Of a stretch of 64,000 bases of DNA, positions 9,662 through 21,697 are shown piece by piece. The stretch is from NCBI RefSeq assembly GCF_027923845.1, contig NZ_AP026933.1:1426001-1490000 (forward strand), given 5' to 3'. This DNA is from Spiroplasma ixodetis. Its GTDB lineage: Bacteria > Bacillota_I > Bacilli_A > Mycoplasmatales > VBWQ01. Position numbers and translations under genes: made by a program. The notes under the pieces were generated by a model that saw only the letters and a program-made list of their open reading frames with translations, searched no databases and had not been told where the DNA came from. How positions within the stretch are numbered: the first letter of the stretch is position 1; every line of letters starts with the position of its first letter.

Positions 9662-10602
9662 GGCTTTTCTCCCTTTATGTACTATTTTTAAATTTTATCA
9701 CATAAATGCTGAGAAAAGCCTATCTACGGACTTCTCCCCACATTTTTAAATCAAACATAGCATTACAGTTTCAAAACTAGGTATCTTGTTGAATTTATAT
9801 GCAGCTTCTTTAGCATATAAATGAACATGATGTTTTGCAACTTTGATATGTGTTTTAAATGTTCTTCTTATATGTTTTCAAACTGATTCAATTTGGTTGG
9901 TATTTACACCAATTTTTGAAACATAGCCATCTTGATGGTTAACTGTTTCATGCTTAGTGAAAACTGATTTAAAATCGCAATATCCTTTTCAAGAATCAGT
10001 ATATACAAGACATTTTGAAGAAATGTGGTTTTTTGCAAACTGCAAAAGATTTTTACTCTTTGCGTTTTTCAATACTTTCACAATTAAATTATTGGTTGTT
10101 TTTTGATAAATGCCAACAATCAAGGTTTTATTCACCAAGGATCTTCCTTGTTTTTTAAAACCCATATGTGAAAGATACATTTCATCAATTTGCACTGTAC
10201 CTTCAACAATAAATTGAGGTTTTTGTTTTGCAATACGTGTTCTGATTTTATGAGTCATTCTTCAAGCAGTTTTCAAAGTCACTCCCAATTCTTTTGCAAT
10301 ATCTGTTGATGGAATTCCATGTTTGGTGTTTATTCATCTAAAGATAAGATAAAATCAAGATGTTAAAGATGTTTGTGACCTTGAAAATATGGTGCCTGTG
10401 AGAATGCTAAATGTTTGATTACATTTTAAACATCTCATTCTTTTTAAATCAGAAGTATTCAAATTAAAACTAAAACACCTAATACATTTGTTTTCTTTTA
10501 AATTTGCTATATATGCAAGACATTGCTGTTCAGTTTGAAAAGCATTGTTGAATTCATTCAGTTTCATTATTCCCTCCACAAGTACATGTGGGGAGAAGTC
10601 CG
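9662..10602 (-). mobile_element. IS1595-family element 2 (no target duplication)
   Basis: A full-length element in inverse orientation, with the 60-bp outer hairpin on the left (9662-9720) and the CGGACTTCTCC end at 10602. The flanks do not match (ATTATTAA against TTGAATTT). Its right border coincides exactly with the border of the short palindromes at 23904, 39149 and 55634. This suggests those are deletion derivatives of an element at the same locus. Confidence 0.9.
9746..10567 (-). CDS. IS1595-family transposase (copy 2)
   Basis: A 273-residue transposase reading from ATG 10567 (GGAGGG upstream) to TAA at 9746-9748, intact. It has the same zinc ribbon and catalytic residues as the copy at 725 and differs by a few substitutions (for example Asn33 to Ser). 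Confidence 0.92.
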
Positions 10603-11328
10603 TTGAATTTATTAGAAAGAAGTTAAAATATGGCAAACGGCAGAGAAGTTATTATTACTAATAATTTAAATAATCCAAGTATAAAAAGTTTATTATTAAT
10701 TGATGAATTTAGTAATAAAATTGGTGACGCATTACTTATTATTGATTTAGAAAAAAGAAGATATTTTAGAAAGTATATTTATTGAAGAAAAATATCGTAA
10801 GCAACAATATGGTAGTTTACTTATTTACAAAATTTTTGAGATATGTCATAGCAATAATATCGAAAACCTTATTTTATTATCAGATCCAACTAATGCTACT
10901 GTCGGTGAATTTTATGAAAAATTAGGATTCACTTATGCATGAAATAAAAAACTTTTTTTATGATTATGAAATTAATATACCTCATGCAATTTTTAATAAA
11001 AGAGATGATATTAAAAAGTGAAAAAATATTAAAATAAAAGAAATTTTTATTGATTTTGATAAGTCAAAATCAAAAGCTATAAATGATGAACAAAAGATAT
11101 TAAAGGATAGTGAAATATTATCTAGTATTTTAGATAAAGTTTTAATACATGAAGAATCAATTTTAAAGGAGGATTATCAAAAAGTTATTGATTGATTTAA
11201 TCAACAAAGAGAACAAATATTCAAAAATCCAAAACAATGATGAAATACTTTAACCCCCAAACAAGTAGATGTTGTTAAAAATGAGGCAAAAAAATGGTGA
11301 AATAACTTAACACCAGAACAAAGAAAAA

Positions 11329-12702
11329 GGAAATGTTTAGTAATCTGTGTAACTTACAAAAATAACTATGTTTAATTAATTCTAGTAAATATAATTAAAT
11401 GACTAGAAAGAGTGAGTTACAGATGGCTAAAAAAGATAACTTTAATAATAATGATCCAATATCAAAAGCAGTAGATTTATTACTAGAAAATACTGAAGAT
11501 TTAACAACAGTTTTTAAACCTGGCGGTTTATATAAAGAATTAACAAAAAGATTAGTTGAAAAAATGTTGAATTCTGAAATGCAAAATTATTTAGGATATG
11601 AAAAAATCAACATAGTACTACTGAAAATGCTCGTAATGGTACAAGTTCAAAAAAATTAATAACTCAACAAGGTAAAATTGAAATTGATGTACCAAGAGAT
11701 CGCAATAGTAATTTTACTCCTGTAATAGTTCCTAAAAGGCAAAGAAGATTTGATGGTTTTGATCAACAAGTTCTTTCCTTGTATGCAAAAGGAATGACAT
11801 TATCTGACATTAGAATGCAGTTGCAAGAGTTATATCATGGTGCTGATATTAGTGAAAGTGTTATTAGTCAAATTACTGATGATGTTATTGATGATGTTAA
11901 AGCATGACAAAATCGACCATTAGAAAGTATTTATCCTATTGTTTATTTTGATTGTATAGTAGTTAAAGTACGACAAGATAAACGGATTATTAACAAATCA
12001 GTTTATATAGCATTAGGAGTTGATTTAGAAGGCAAAAAAGATGTTTTAGGATTATGAATTAGTGAAAATGAAGGTTCTAAGTTTTGATTATCTAATTTCA
12101 CAGAAATGAAAAATCGTGGCTTAAATGATATTCTTATTGCTTGTAGTGATAATTTAACAGGCATGTCAGAAGCAATACAATCAGTTTATCCTAAAACAGA
12201 ACATCAATTATGCATTGTTCATCAAATTAGAAATAGTTTAAAATATGTTTCATACAAACATCGAAAAGGTCTAGTTGCAGATTTAAAACCAATTTATAGT
12301 GCATGTAGTGAAGAACAAGCAATGCAAGCTTTAGAATCGTTTGAAAGTAAATGAAATAAACAATATCCTCAAATTACTAAATCTTGATATAAAAATTGAG
12401 ATAATTTAATGGTTTTTATTAGTTATCCAGTAGAAATCAAAAGAGTGATTTATACTACAAATGCTATTGAATCTGTTAATAGTCAATTACGAAAAATCAT
12501 CAGAAATAAAAAAGTTTTTCCTAATGATATGGCAGTTTTCAAAATATTTTACTTGGCAATTGAAAATATAACAAAAAAATGAACATTGCCTATTCAAAAT
12601 TGAAATACAGCAATTGCTCATTTTATGATAAAATTTGAAGACAGAATTAATCTAAATTAGTAACTTTGTAAAACAAAGATACACAGATTATTAAAAAGCC
12701 TC
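11329..12702 (+). mobile_element. IS256-family element inserted in the acetyltransferase gene
   Basis: A perfect target duplication AAGAAAAA (11321-11328, 12703-12710) flanks the element. Terminal repeats of about 23 bp start GGAAATGTTTAGTAATCTG on the left and, inverted, GAGGCTTTTTAATAATCTG on the right. Copies B-D show the uninterrupted site. Confidence 0.94.
11399..12660 (+). pseudogene. IS256 transposase, one frameshift
   Basis: The full-length 420-residue reading frame is present except for one missing A in the run near 11605 (6 A against 7 in the intact copies), which shifts the frame after codon 69. The catalytic Asp185, Asp251 and Glu358 positions are all encoded downstream. It could be a base-calling error in an otherwise active element. 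Confidence 0.88.
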
Positions 12703-12895
12703 AAGAAAAATAAAATTATTAGAAAAACAAGCATATCAAAAAAAGACAATAAAAAAAGATGATACTCCTTTATTGTGTGATTTTGATCAAAATATATAAA
12801 AAATAAATTAGACTGCATGCAGTCTATGAAAACATCAACTCCTGTTTTTAAAAAAGATAATTTTAATATTTAGATTTTTTCTTTTCTCAAATGTC

Positions 12896-12923
12896 TTGTT
12901 TTTTAAAATTAACAATGTAAAAT
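12896..12923 (+). promoter_or_regulatory. Candidate sigma-70 promoter for valS (copy A)
   Basis: TTGTTT (12896-12901) and TAAAAT (12918-12923) are separated by 16 bp and lie about 45 bp before the T-box leader. The same bases precede the leader in copies B-D. Confidence 0.5.
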
Positions 12924-12960
12924 AAAATACATAATTAATTTAAAATATAAAAGAGTAAAA

Positions 12961-13130
12961 TTAAATGGTAATTTAGAGACTTAGTGGTTGCTGTAAACTA
13001 AGCAAGTTTAATTTGAAGGTAACTTATATTATTAGTAATTTAAATAATAATTAAGTGGATTTACTTTGTAAATGAATTAGGATGGTACCGCGTTAAAAAA
13101 CGTTCCTATTTGTGGAATGTTTTTTTATTT
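12961..13130 (+). promoter_or_regulatory. T-box riboswitch of valS (copy A)
   Basis: The leader contains the near-invariant T-box sequence GGATGGTACCGCG (13081-13093). An intrinsic terminator follows: stem AACGTTCC / GGAATGTT, loop TATTTGT, then a T run. A stem I (CTTAG / CTAAG) lies at about 12980-13002. A GTA triplet in GAAGGTAAC near 13018 is a candidate valine specifier. Uncharged tRNA-Val binding would block the terminator and allow valS expression. The specifier assignment is inference; the T-box itself is clear. Confidence 0.93.
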
Positions 13131-13148
13131 TAAAAAGGAGTATAACAA

Positions 13149-15636
13149 ATGAATAGAAATTTAAACAAAAAATATAATCATATTGAAATTGAAAAGGATC
13201 GTTATCAACAATGAGTAAAATCTGGATTATTTAAGGCAAATGTTAGTTCTATTAATCCTACATTTTCTATTATCTTACCACCACCCAATGTAACCGGACT
13301 TTTACATTTAGGTCATGCTTGAGATAGTACTATCCAAGATTTATTAATTCGTTATAAACGTTTACAAGGATTTAATACTTTATTTATACCCGGTATGGAT
13401 CATGCTGGCATTGCCACACAAGTTAAAGTTGCACAACGTATTAAAGAAGAACAAAAACTTAATTTGCAAGAATTAGGTAAAGATAAATTTTTACAACAAG
13501 CATGAAAATGAAAAACAGAATATGCACAAAACATAAGAAAACAGTGAGCAAAACTTGGTTTAGCATTAGATTATTCGCATGAAGTATTTACTTTAGATGA
13601 AAATGTTAAACAAGCAGTTAATGAAGTATTTGTAAAGTTATATAAAGAAGGTTTAGTTTATAGAGGAAAAAAGATAGTAAATTGAGATCCAGAATTAAAA
13701 ACCGCTATTTCTAATATTGAATTAAATTATCATGAAACAAAAGGAAAAATGTATTATTTAAAATATTTTATAGAAAATAGTAGTGAATTTATTACTATTG
13801 CTACTACCAGACCAGAAACAATGTTTGCTGATCAGTGTATAGTTGTAAATAGTAAAGATAAACGTTATTTACAATTTATTGGTAAAATGGTTATTAATCC
13901 GGCTAATAAAATGTTAATTAAAGTCATTGCTGATGATTATGTTGATATGAATTTTGGAACGGGTGCTATGAAATGTACACCGGCTCATGATGCTAATGAC
14001 TATGAAATTGCATTACGTCACAATTTAGCAATGCCTATTTGTATGAATGTTGATGGAACTATGAATGAATTAGCACAATCATATATTAATCAAGATCGAA
14101 TGGTATGTCGTAAACAATTAGTTGAACAATTAAGAAAAGAAAATTTAGTTGTAAAGGTTGAAGACCATCTTCATCAAGTTGGTTATTCAGAAAGAAGTAA
14201 CGCTATTATTGAATCATATTTATCACAACAATGATTCATAAAAATGAAACCATTAGTTGAAATGATTATTGATAAACAAAAAAATAAGAAAACAAAGATT
14301 GATTTTCATCCAATATTATTTGAACAACAACTTTTGCAGTGATTAAATAATATTCAAGATTGATGTATTTCCCGTCAATTGTGATGGGGTCATTCGCTTC
14401 CGGTTTGATATCATAAAAAACTAAGAAAATTTATGTTGATACTAATCCACCATCACCAATTAACGATTATATTCAAGAATCAGACGTATTAGATACATGA
14501 TTTTCTAGCGGTTTATGACCTTTTGTAACCTTGGGTTGACCACAAAAAAATGTTGATTTGCAAAAATATTATCCAATATCAGTATTAGTTACTGCTTATG
14601 ATATTTTATTTTTTTGAGTTGCACGAATGATGTTTATGGGTTGAAAATTTACTAATCAAAAACCATTTACTAATGTTTTAATTCATGGTTTAATTCGTGA
14701 TGAACAAGGTAGAAAAATGTCAAAATCATTAAATAATGGAATTGATCCAATGGAAGTTATTAAAAAGTATGGTGCGGATGCTTTACGTTACTTTTTAGTT
14801 AGCAATTGTGCTCCCGGTCAAGATTTAAGATTTAGTATTACTAAAGTTGAGTCAGCTTGAAATTTCAATAATAAGTTATGAAACGCTGCACGTTATGTGC
14901 TAATGAATATTGATGATAAGTTTCAATTGGATGAAAATATTGTCTATAATAATTCGTTATCATTTATTGATCAATGAATTTTACAAGAACTTAATCAATT
15001 GATTATTTATGTAGAGCAATATATGGAAAAATATGAATTTGTTTTAGTAGTTAAAGCACTATCAAATTTTATATGAAATAAATATTGTTCTTGATATATT
15101 GAATTAAATAAAGTTAATTTACAAAATCAAGAACAACAAAGTAACTCATTACAAACATTATATTATGTTTTACAGCAAATTATTATTATGGTTCATCCCT
15201 TTATTCCCTTTATTACAGAAGCAATTTATGAAGAAATGGGGTATAAAAATAGCATTTTAACAAATAAGTTTCCTAAAGTTAAAGTTATGGAAAAAACAAA
15301 AGTTGTAACACAATTTGTTGAAATATTAATTGAAATTATTGGTAATATTCGAGAAATTCGTAAAGAACTTAATTTATCTTTAAAATTACCGTTAACTATT
15401 CATATCAATACGACTAATTCTTTTTTTGAAGTAGAAAAAAATACTTTAAATCCTTATTTATTACAATTAACTAATAGTCAAATTGTTACTATTAGTGATA
15501 GTCCGTTGTCTGTTAATAATAAAATAATTAAAATTATTAATTCAGCAGTAATAGAAATTAATGTTTCAAATTTATTTAATAAAGAAGAACAATTAGCAAA
15601 ATTAAAAGGGGAATTAGTTTATATTGAAAATGAAAT
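13149..15636 (+). pseudogene. valS: Valyl-tRNA synthetase (copy A), frameshifted and cut by IS1595
   Basis: AAGGAG precedes the ATG. The HIGH-type signature HLGH, the editing-domain TTRPET and the KMSKS loop are all encoded. One A is missing in the run near 14416 (6 against 7 in C and D), which breaks the frame after the editing domain. At 15637 an IS1595 removes the last 46 or so codons, the C-terminal coiled coil. As written this copy cannot give a complete enzyme. Confidence 0.93.
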
Positions 15637-16575
15637 CGGACTTCTCCCCACATGTACTTGTGGAGGGAATAATGAAACTGAATGAATTCAACAATGCTTT
15701 TCAAACTGAACAGCAATGTCTTGCATATATAGCAAATTTGAAAGAAAACAAATGTATTAGGTGTTTTAATTTTAATTTGAATACTTCTGATTTAAAAAGA
15801 ATGAGATGTTTAAAATGTAATCAAACATTTAGCATTCTCACAGGCACCATATTTTCAAGGTCACAAACATCTTTAACATCTTGGTTTTATCTTATCTTTA
15901 GATGAATAAACACCAAACATGGAATTCCATCAACAGATATTGCAAAAGAATTGGGAGTGACTTTGAAAACTGCTTGAAGAATGACTCATAAAATCAGAAC
16001 ACGTATTGCAAAACAAAAACCTCAATTTATTGTTGAAGGTACAGTGCAAATTGATGAAATGTATCTTTCACATATGGGTTTTAAAAAACAAGGAAGATCC
16101 TTGGTGAATAAAACCTTGATTGTTGGCATTTATCAAAAAACAACCAATAATTTAATTGTGAAAGTATTGAAAAACGCAAAGAGTAAAAATCTTTTGCAGT
16201 TTGCAAAAAACCACATTTCTTCAAAATGTCTTGTATATACTGATTCTTGAAAAGGATATTGCGATTTTAAATCAGTTTTCACTAAGCATGAAACAGTTAA
16301 CCATCAAGATGGCTATGTTTCAAAAATTGGTGTAAATACCAACCAAATTGAATCAGTTTGAAAACATATAAGAAGAACATTTAAAACACATATCAAAGTT
16401 GCAAAACATCATGTTCATTTATATGCTAAAGAAGCTGCATATAAATTCAACAAGATACCTAGTTTTGAAACTGTAATTCTATGTTTGATTTAAAAATGTG
16501 GGGAGAAGTCCGTAGATAGGCTTTTCTCAGCATTTATGTGATAAAATTAAAATAGTACATAAAGGGAGAAAAGCC
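15637..16575 (+). mobile_element. IS1595-family element 3, recombinant flanks
   Basis: A full-length element with both ends. The left flank is valS codon ~829; the right flank (16576-16590) is ABC permease sequence. The 8 bases on each side do not match, unlike elements 1, 4 and 5. The likely origin is recombination between one element in valS and another in the permease gene, which deleted or moved what lay between. Confidence 0.9.
15672..16493 (+). CDS. IS1595-family transposase (copy 3)
   Basis: Intact 273-residue transposase, virtually identical to the copy at 725. It has the zinc ribbon CIRC/CLKC, Asp128, Asp191 and NQIE. GGAGGG lies before the ATG. Confidence 0.93.
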
Positions 16576-17640
16576 ATTATTAAAAGAATTGAGGCTTTTT
16601 AATAATCTGTGTATCTTTGTTTTACAAAGTTACTAATTTAGATTAATTCTGTCTTCAAATTTTATCATAAAATGAGCAATTGCTGTATTTCAATTTTGAA
16701 TAGGCAATGTTCATTTTTTTGTTATATTTTCAATTGCCAAGTAAAATATTTTGAAAACTGCCATATCATTAGGAAAAACTTTTTTATTTCTGATGATTTT
16801 TCGTAATTGACTATTAACAGATTCAATAGCATTTGTAGTATAAATCACTCTTTTGATTTCTACTGGATAACTAATAAAAACCATTAAATTATCTCAATTT
16901 TTATATCAAGATTTAGTAATTTGAGGATATTGTTTATTTCATTTACTTTCAAACGATTCTAAAGCTTGCATTGCTTGTTCTTCACTACATGCACTATAAA
17001 TTGGTTTTAAATCTGCAACTAGACCTTTTCGATGTTTGTATGAAACATATTTTAAACTATTTCTAATTTGATGAACAATGCATAATTGATGTTCTGTTTT
17101 AGGATAAACTGATTGTATTGCTTCTGACATGCCTGTTAAATTATCACTACAAGCAATAAGAATATCATTTAAGCCACGATTTTTCATTTCTGTGAAATTA
17201 GATAATCAAAACTTAGAACCTTCATTTTCACTAATTCATAATCCTAAAACATCTTTTTGCCTTCTAAATCAACTCCTAATGCTATATAAACTGATTTGTT
17301 AATAATCCGTTTATCTTGTCGTACTTTAACTACTATACAATCAAAATAAACAATAGGATAAATACTTTCTAATGGTCGATTTTGTCATGCTTTAACATCA
17401 TCAATAACATCATCAGTAATTTGACTAATAACACTTTCACTAATATCAGCACCATGATATAACTCTTGCAACTGCATTCTAATGTCAGATAATGTCATTC
17501 CTTTTGCATATAAAGAAAGAACTTGTTGATCAAAACCATCAAATCTTCTTTGCCTTTTAGGAACTATTACAGGAGTAAAATTACTATTGCGATCTCTTGG
17601 TACATCAATTTCAATTTTACCTTGTTGAGTTATTAATTTT

Positions 17641-18581
17641 CGAACTTCTCCCCACATGTACTTGTGGAGGAAACAATGAAATTCAATGAGTTCAATAATA
17701 CTTTTCAAACTGAAAAACAATGTCTTGCATATATAGCAAGTTTGAAACAAATCAAATGTAGTAGGTGTTCTAGTTTTAATTTGAATACTTCTAATTTAAG
17801 AAGAATGAGATGTTTGAAATGTCATCAAACATTCAGTATTCTCACGGGCACTATATTTTCAAAGTCACAAACACCTTTAATATCTTGGTTTTATCTCATT
17901 TTTAGATGAATAAACACCAAACATGGAATTCCATCAACTGATGTTGCAAAAGAATTGGGAGTGACCTTGAAAACAGCTTGAAGAATGGGTCATAAAATCC
18001 GAAGTGCCATTGCTAAACAAAAACCTCAATTCATTGTTGAAGGCATAGTGCAAATGGATGAAATGTATCTTTCACATATGGGGTTTAAAAAACAAGGAAG
18101 ATCCTTGTTGAATAAAACCTTGATTGTTGGTATTTATGAAAAAACAACCAACAATCTGATTGTGAAAGTATTGAAAAACGCAAACAGTAAAAATCTTTTG
18201 CAGTTTGCAATAAACCACATTTCTTCAAAGTGTGTTGTACATACTGATTTTTGAAAAGGATATCGCGATTTGAAATCGGTTTTCACTAAACATGAAACAG
18301 TTAACCATCAAGATGGCTATGTTTCAAAAACTGGTGTAAATACCAACCAAATTGAGTCAGTATGAAAACATATACGAAGAACATTTAAAACACATATCAA
18401 AGTTGCAAAACATCATATTCATTTATATGCAAAAGAAGCTGCATATAAATTCAATAACATACCTAGTTTTGAAACTGTAATGCTATGTTTTATTTAAAAA
18501 TGTGGGGAGAAGTTCGTAGATAGGCTTTTCTCAGCATTTATGTGATAAGATTTAAAAATAGTACATAAAGGGAGAAAAGCC
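17641..18581 (+). mobile_element. IS1595-family element 4, divergent variant
   Basis: Inserted in IS256 with perfect duplication TTAATTTT (17633-17640, 18582-18589). It has the same architecture with the 60-bp outer hairpin, but its left end starts CGAACTTCTCCCC and the body differs from the other copies at many positions. It represents a separate lineage of the element. Confidence 0.94.
17676..18497 (+). CDS. IS1595-family transposase, variant (copy 4)
   Basis: An intact 273-residue protein with roughly 30 substitutions against copies 1, 2, 3 and 5 (for example CSRC for CIRC, QMDEMYLS for QIDEMYLS, VHTDFWKGY for VYTDSWKGY). All catalytic and zinc-ligand positions are kept. The start follows GGAGG. 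The short IS1595 remnants at 32961 and 49449 resemble this variant (AAATCAAATGT). Confidence 0.92.
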
Positions 18582-19450
18582 TTAATTTTTTTGAACTTGT
18601 ACCATTACGAGCATTTTCAGTAGTACTATGTTGATTTTTTTCATATCCTAAATAATTTTGCATTTCAGAATTCAACATTTTTTCAACTAATCTTTTTGTT
18701 AATTCTTTATATAAACCGCCAGGTTTAAAAACTGTTGTTAAATCTTCAGTATTTTCTAGTAATAAATCTACTGCTTTTGATATTGGATCATTATTATTAA
18801 AGTTATCTTTTTTAGCCATCTGTAACTCACTCTTTCTAGTCATTTAATTATATTTACTAGAATTAATTAAACATAGTTATTTTTGTAAGTTACACAGATT
18901 ATTAAACATTTCCAAAGAATTGGTGCAACACCATTAAAACCATGACAATTTATTAGTAGTATTTTAATATTTCATGTTATTTTAATTTTTATTGGTAGTT
19001 TTTGAACATTAGGAATTGGTGTAGCTTTATATCATAATCAGATTAATTGAGAACTAATTAATTGAGGTTATATATTACTAGCAATTCTGCTTTCATCAAT
19101 TATGTGTTCAGCAGTAGGAATAATGGTTGGTATTCTTGCTTCTGATTTTAAAATTGCTAATGCTTTTGCTTTATTATTATATTTGCCAACGTCATTTTTA
19201 TCGGGTCAATATATTCCGTATGTAGCCATTAAAGGACAACCAGTTTTAGTTATTATTGCTAAAATTATTCCTTTTTCTTATCCTGTTTCTATTATGAATA
19301 GAGGATGAAATAATTATGGTACTCCAAATGATTTAATCAATGCAGCACTTTTTGATAATTACTGAATACCGATTTTAGTTAGTTTACTTTGAATTGGAGC
19401 ATTAATATTTGGAGCAATTATGGCTTATAAATATCGACGTAAATAAGTAA

Positions 19451-20383
19451 CGGACTTCTCCCCACATGTACTTGTGGAGGGAATAATGAAACTGAATGAA
19501 TTCAACAATGCTTTTCAAACTGAACAGCAATGTCTTGCATATATAGCAAATTTGAAAGAAAACAAATGTATTAGGTGTTTTAATTTGAATACTTCTGATT
19601 TAAAAAGAATGAGATGTTTAAAATGTAATCAAACATTTAGCATTCTCACAGGCACCATATTTTCAAGGTCACAAACATCTTTAACATCTTGGTTTTATCT
19701 TATCTTTAGATGAATAAACACCAAACATGGAATTCCATCAACAGATATTGCAAAAGAATTGGGAGTGACTTTGAAAACTGCTTGAAGAATGACTCATAAA
19801 ATCAGAACACGTATTGCAAAACAAAAACCTCAATTTATTGTTGAAGGTACAGTGCAAATTGATGAAATGTATCTTTCACATATGGGTTTTAAAAAACAAG
19901 GAAGATCCTTGGTGAATAAAACCTTGATTGTTGGCATTTATCAAAAAACAACCAATAATTTAATTGTGAAAGTATTGAAAAACGCAAAGAGTAAAAATCT
20001 TTTGCAGTTTGCAAAAAACCACATTTCTTCAAAATGTCTTGTATATACTGATTCTTGAAAAGGATATTGCGATTTTAAATCAGTTTTCACTAAGCATGAA
20101 ACAGTTAACCATCAAGATGGCTATGTTTCAAAAATTGGTGTAAATACCAACCAAATTGAATCAGTTTGAAAACATATAAGAAGAACATTTAAAACACATA
20201 TCAAAGTTGCAAAACATCATGTTCATTTATATGCTAAAGAAGTTGCATATAAATTCAACAAGATACCTAGTTTTGAAACTGTAATTCTATGTTTGATTTA
20301 AAAATGTGGGGAGAAGTCCGTAGATAGGCTTTTCTCAGCATTTATGTGATAAAATTAAAATAGTACATAAAGGGAGAAAAGCC
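19451..20383 (+). mobile_element. IS1595-family element 5
   Basis: Inserted just after the permease stop, with perfect duplication ATAAGTAA (19443-19450, 20384-20391). Copies A, C and D show the empty site. It has the complete outer hairpin and left end. Confidence 0.94.
19486..20301 (+). CDS. IS1595-family transposase (copy 5)
   Basis: A 271-residue transposase identical to copy 1 apart from an in-frame 6-bp deletion that removes two residues between the zinc-ribbon halves (CFNLNTS for CFNFNLNTS) and an Ala to Val change near the C-terminus. All catalytic residues are kept. Whether the altered ribbon spacing matters is unknown. Confidence 0.92.
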
Positions 20384-20451
20384 ATAAGTAAATAAGAAAA
20401 AATATTTGTTTATAAAGAAATTATTTAAATTTTAAAAAATATTTACAAAAT

Positions 20452-20475
20452 AAACAAGCCTAATTAGGCTTGTTT
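20452..20475. terminator. Terminator after the permease (copy B)
   Basis: Same ACAAGCCTAA / TTAGGCTTGT stem as at 4147. It now lies beyond the inserted IS1595. Confidence 0.8.
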
Positions 20476-20492
20476 TGATTTATTTTTAAAAA

Positions 20493-20827
20493 TTAATGAT
20501 ACTTAAATTTTGGTCATTTACTTCGGCTATTAATTCCTGAATTAGTAGCAAAAAGATCAAAATTATTAACTTTTTCTACATTTCATGCTGAAAGGTTCTG
20601 ATTAAATTTTTTTGCATTTCAAAACATTCCCATCATATTTGTTACTTTTGAAGTATTTCACTTTGAAATCTCTTGATTAAATTTTTTGCATCATAAAACA
20701 TATAACTCATATCTACTATATTTGATATATTTCAAGAAGATATGTTTTGATCAAATGTTAGATTATCAGCAAACATATTACTTAAAGAAGTAATTTTTGT
20801 TGGTAATTGATCTGGTACTTTTTCAAC
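20493..20827 (-). pseudogene. DUF285/BspA-like C-terminal end (copy B)
   Basis: Same truncated repeat-protein end as at 4188. It also has one T fewer in the run near 20688, which breaks the frame within the repeats. Confidence 0.8.
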
Positions 20828-21674
20828 GAGGCTTTTTAATAATCTGTGTATCTTTGTTTTACAAAGTTGCTAATTTAGATTAATTCTGTCTTCAAATTTT
20901 ATCATAAAATGAGCAATTGCTGTATTTCAATTTTGAATAGGCAATGTTCATTTTTTTGTTATATTTTCAATTGCCAAGTAAAATATTTTGAAAACTGCCA
21001 TATCATTAGGAAAAACTTTTTTATTTCTGATGATTTTTCGTAATTGACTATTAACAGATTCAATAGCATTTGTAGTATAAATCACTCTTTTGATTTCTAC
21101 TGGATAACTAATAAAAACCATTAAATTATCTCAATTTTTATATCAAGATTTAGTAATTTGAGGATATTGTTTATTTCATTTACTTTCAAACGATTCTAAA
21201 GCTTGCATTGCTTGTTCTTCACTACATGCACTATAAATTGGTTTTAAATCTGCAACTAGACCTTTTCGATGTTTGTATGAAACATATTTTAAACTATTTC
21301 TAATTTGATGAACAATGCATAATTGATGTTCTGTTTTAGGATAAACTGATTGTATTGCTTCTGACATGCCTGTTAAATTATCACTACAAGCAATAAGAAT
21401 ATCATTTAAGCCACGATTTTTCATTTCTGTGAAATTAGATAATCAAAACTTAGAACCTTCATTTTCACTAATTCATAATCCTAAAACATCTTTTTTGCCT
21501 TCTAAATCAACTCCTAATGCTATATAAACTGATTTGTTAATAATCCGTTTATCTTGTCGTACTTTAACTACTATACAATCAAAATAAACAATAGGATAAA
21601 TACTTTCTAATGGTCGATTTTGTCATGCTTTAACATCATCAATAACATCATCAGTAATTTGACTAATAACACTT
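20828..21674 (-). pseudogene. IS256 transposase C-terminal fragment (copy B)
   Basis: Same fragment as at 4524-5370, with right terminal repeat, stop at 20870-20872, second Asp and Glu motifs, ending where IS3 begins. Confidence 0.9.
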
Positions 21675-21697
21675 TGGAATGGCAACCCTTTTTAGGA

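Larger units (their letters stand above)
10630..12873 (+). pseudogene. GNAT-like acetyltransferase (copy A), frameshifted and split by IS256
   Basis: The gene runs 10630-11328 and resumes at 12711. After correction it encodes about 287 residues. The middle holds a GNAT acetyl-CoA motif (IEEKYRKQQYGSLLI) followed by FYEKLGFT. The C-terminal extension has two WWNxLTPxQ repeats and a charged tail. A poly-A tract near 10750 has 6 A where 5 or 8 are needed to join the start to the GNAT core. Shorter A and T runs near 10950 and an extra TA near 12797 break it again. The acetylated substrate is unknown. It lies 88 bp before the valS leader. Confidence 0.72.
16591..18913 (-). mobile_element. IS256-family element inserted in the permease, itself interrupted by IS1595
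   Basis: Target duplication AAAGAATT (16583-16590, 18914-18921) proves insertion in the permease. The transposase gene would run from ATG 18843 to the stop at 16633. It is split by the IS1595 at 17641-18581 and has a 5-T run near 17253 (6 in the others). This gives a three-level nest: IS1595 in IS256 in an ABC gene. Confidence 0.93.
16576..19446 (+). pseudogene. ABC-2 permease remnant (copy B), split by IS256
   Basis: Fifteen bases of the permease (16576-16590) precede the IS256 and the rest of the gene resumes at 18914, reaching the normal stop at 19444-19446. It corresponds to codon ~77 onward of the copy at 3315; the first two membrane segments and the whole ATPase gene are missing. The remaining sequence is identical in frame to copies A, C and D. 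Confidence 0.9.

Noticed and set aside
12961-13130. Treating the valS leader as an ordinary attenuator or small RNA
   Set aside because: The GGATGGTACCGCG sequence plus following terminator identifies a T-box riboswitch.
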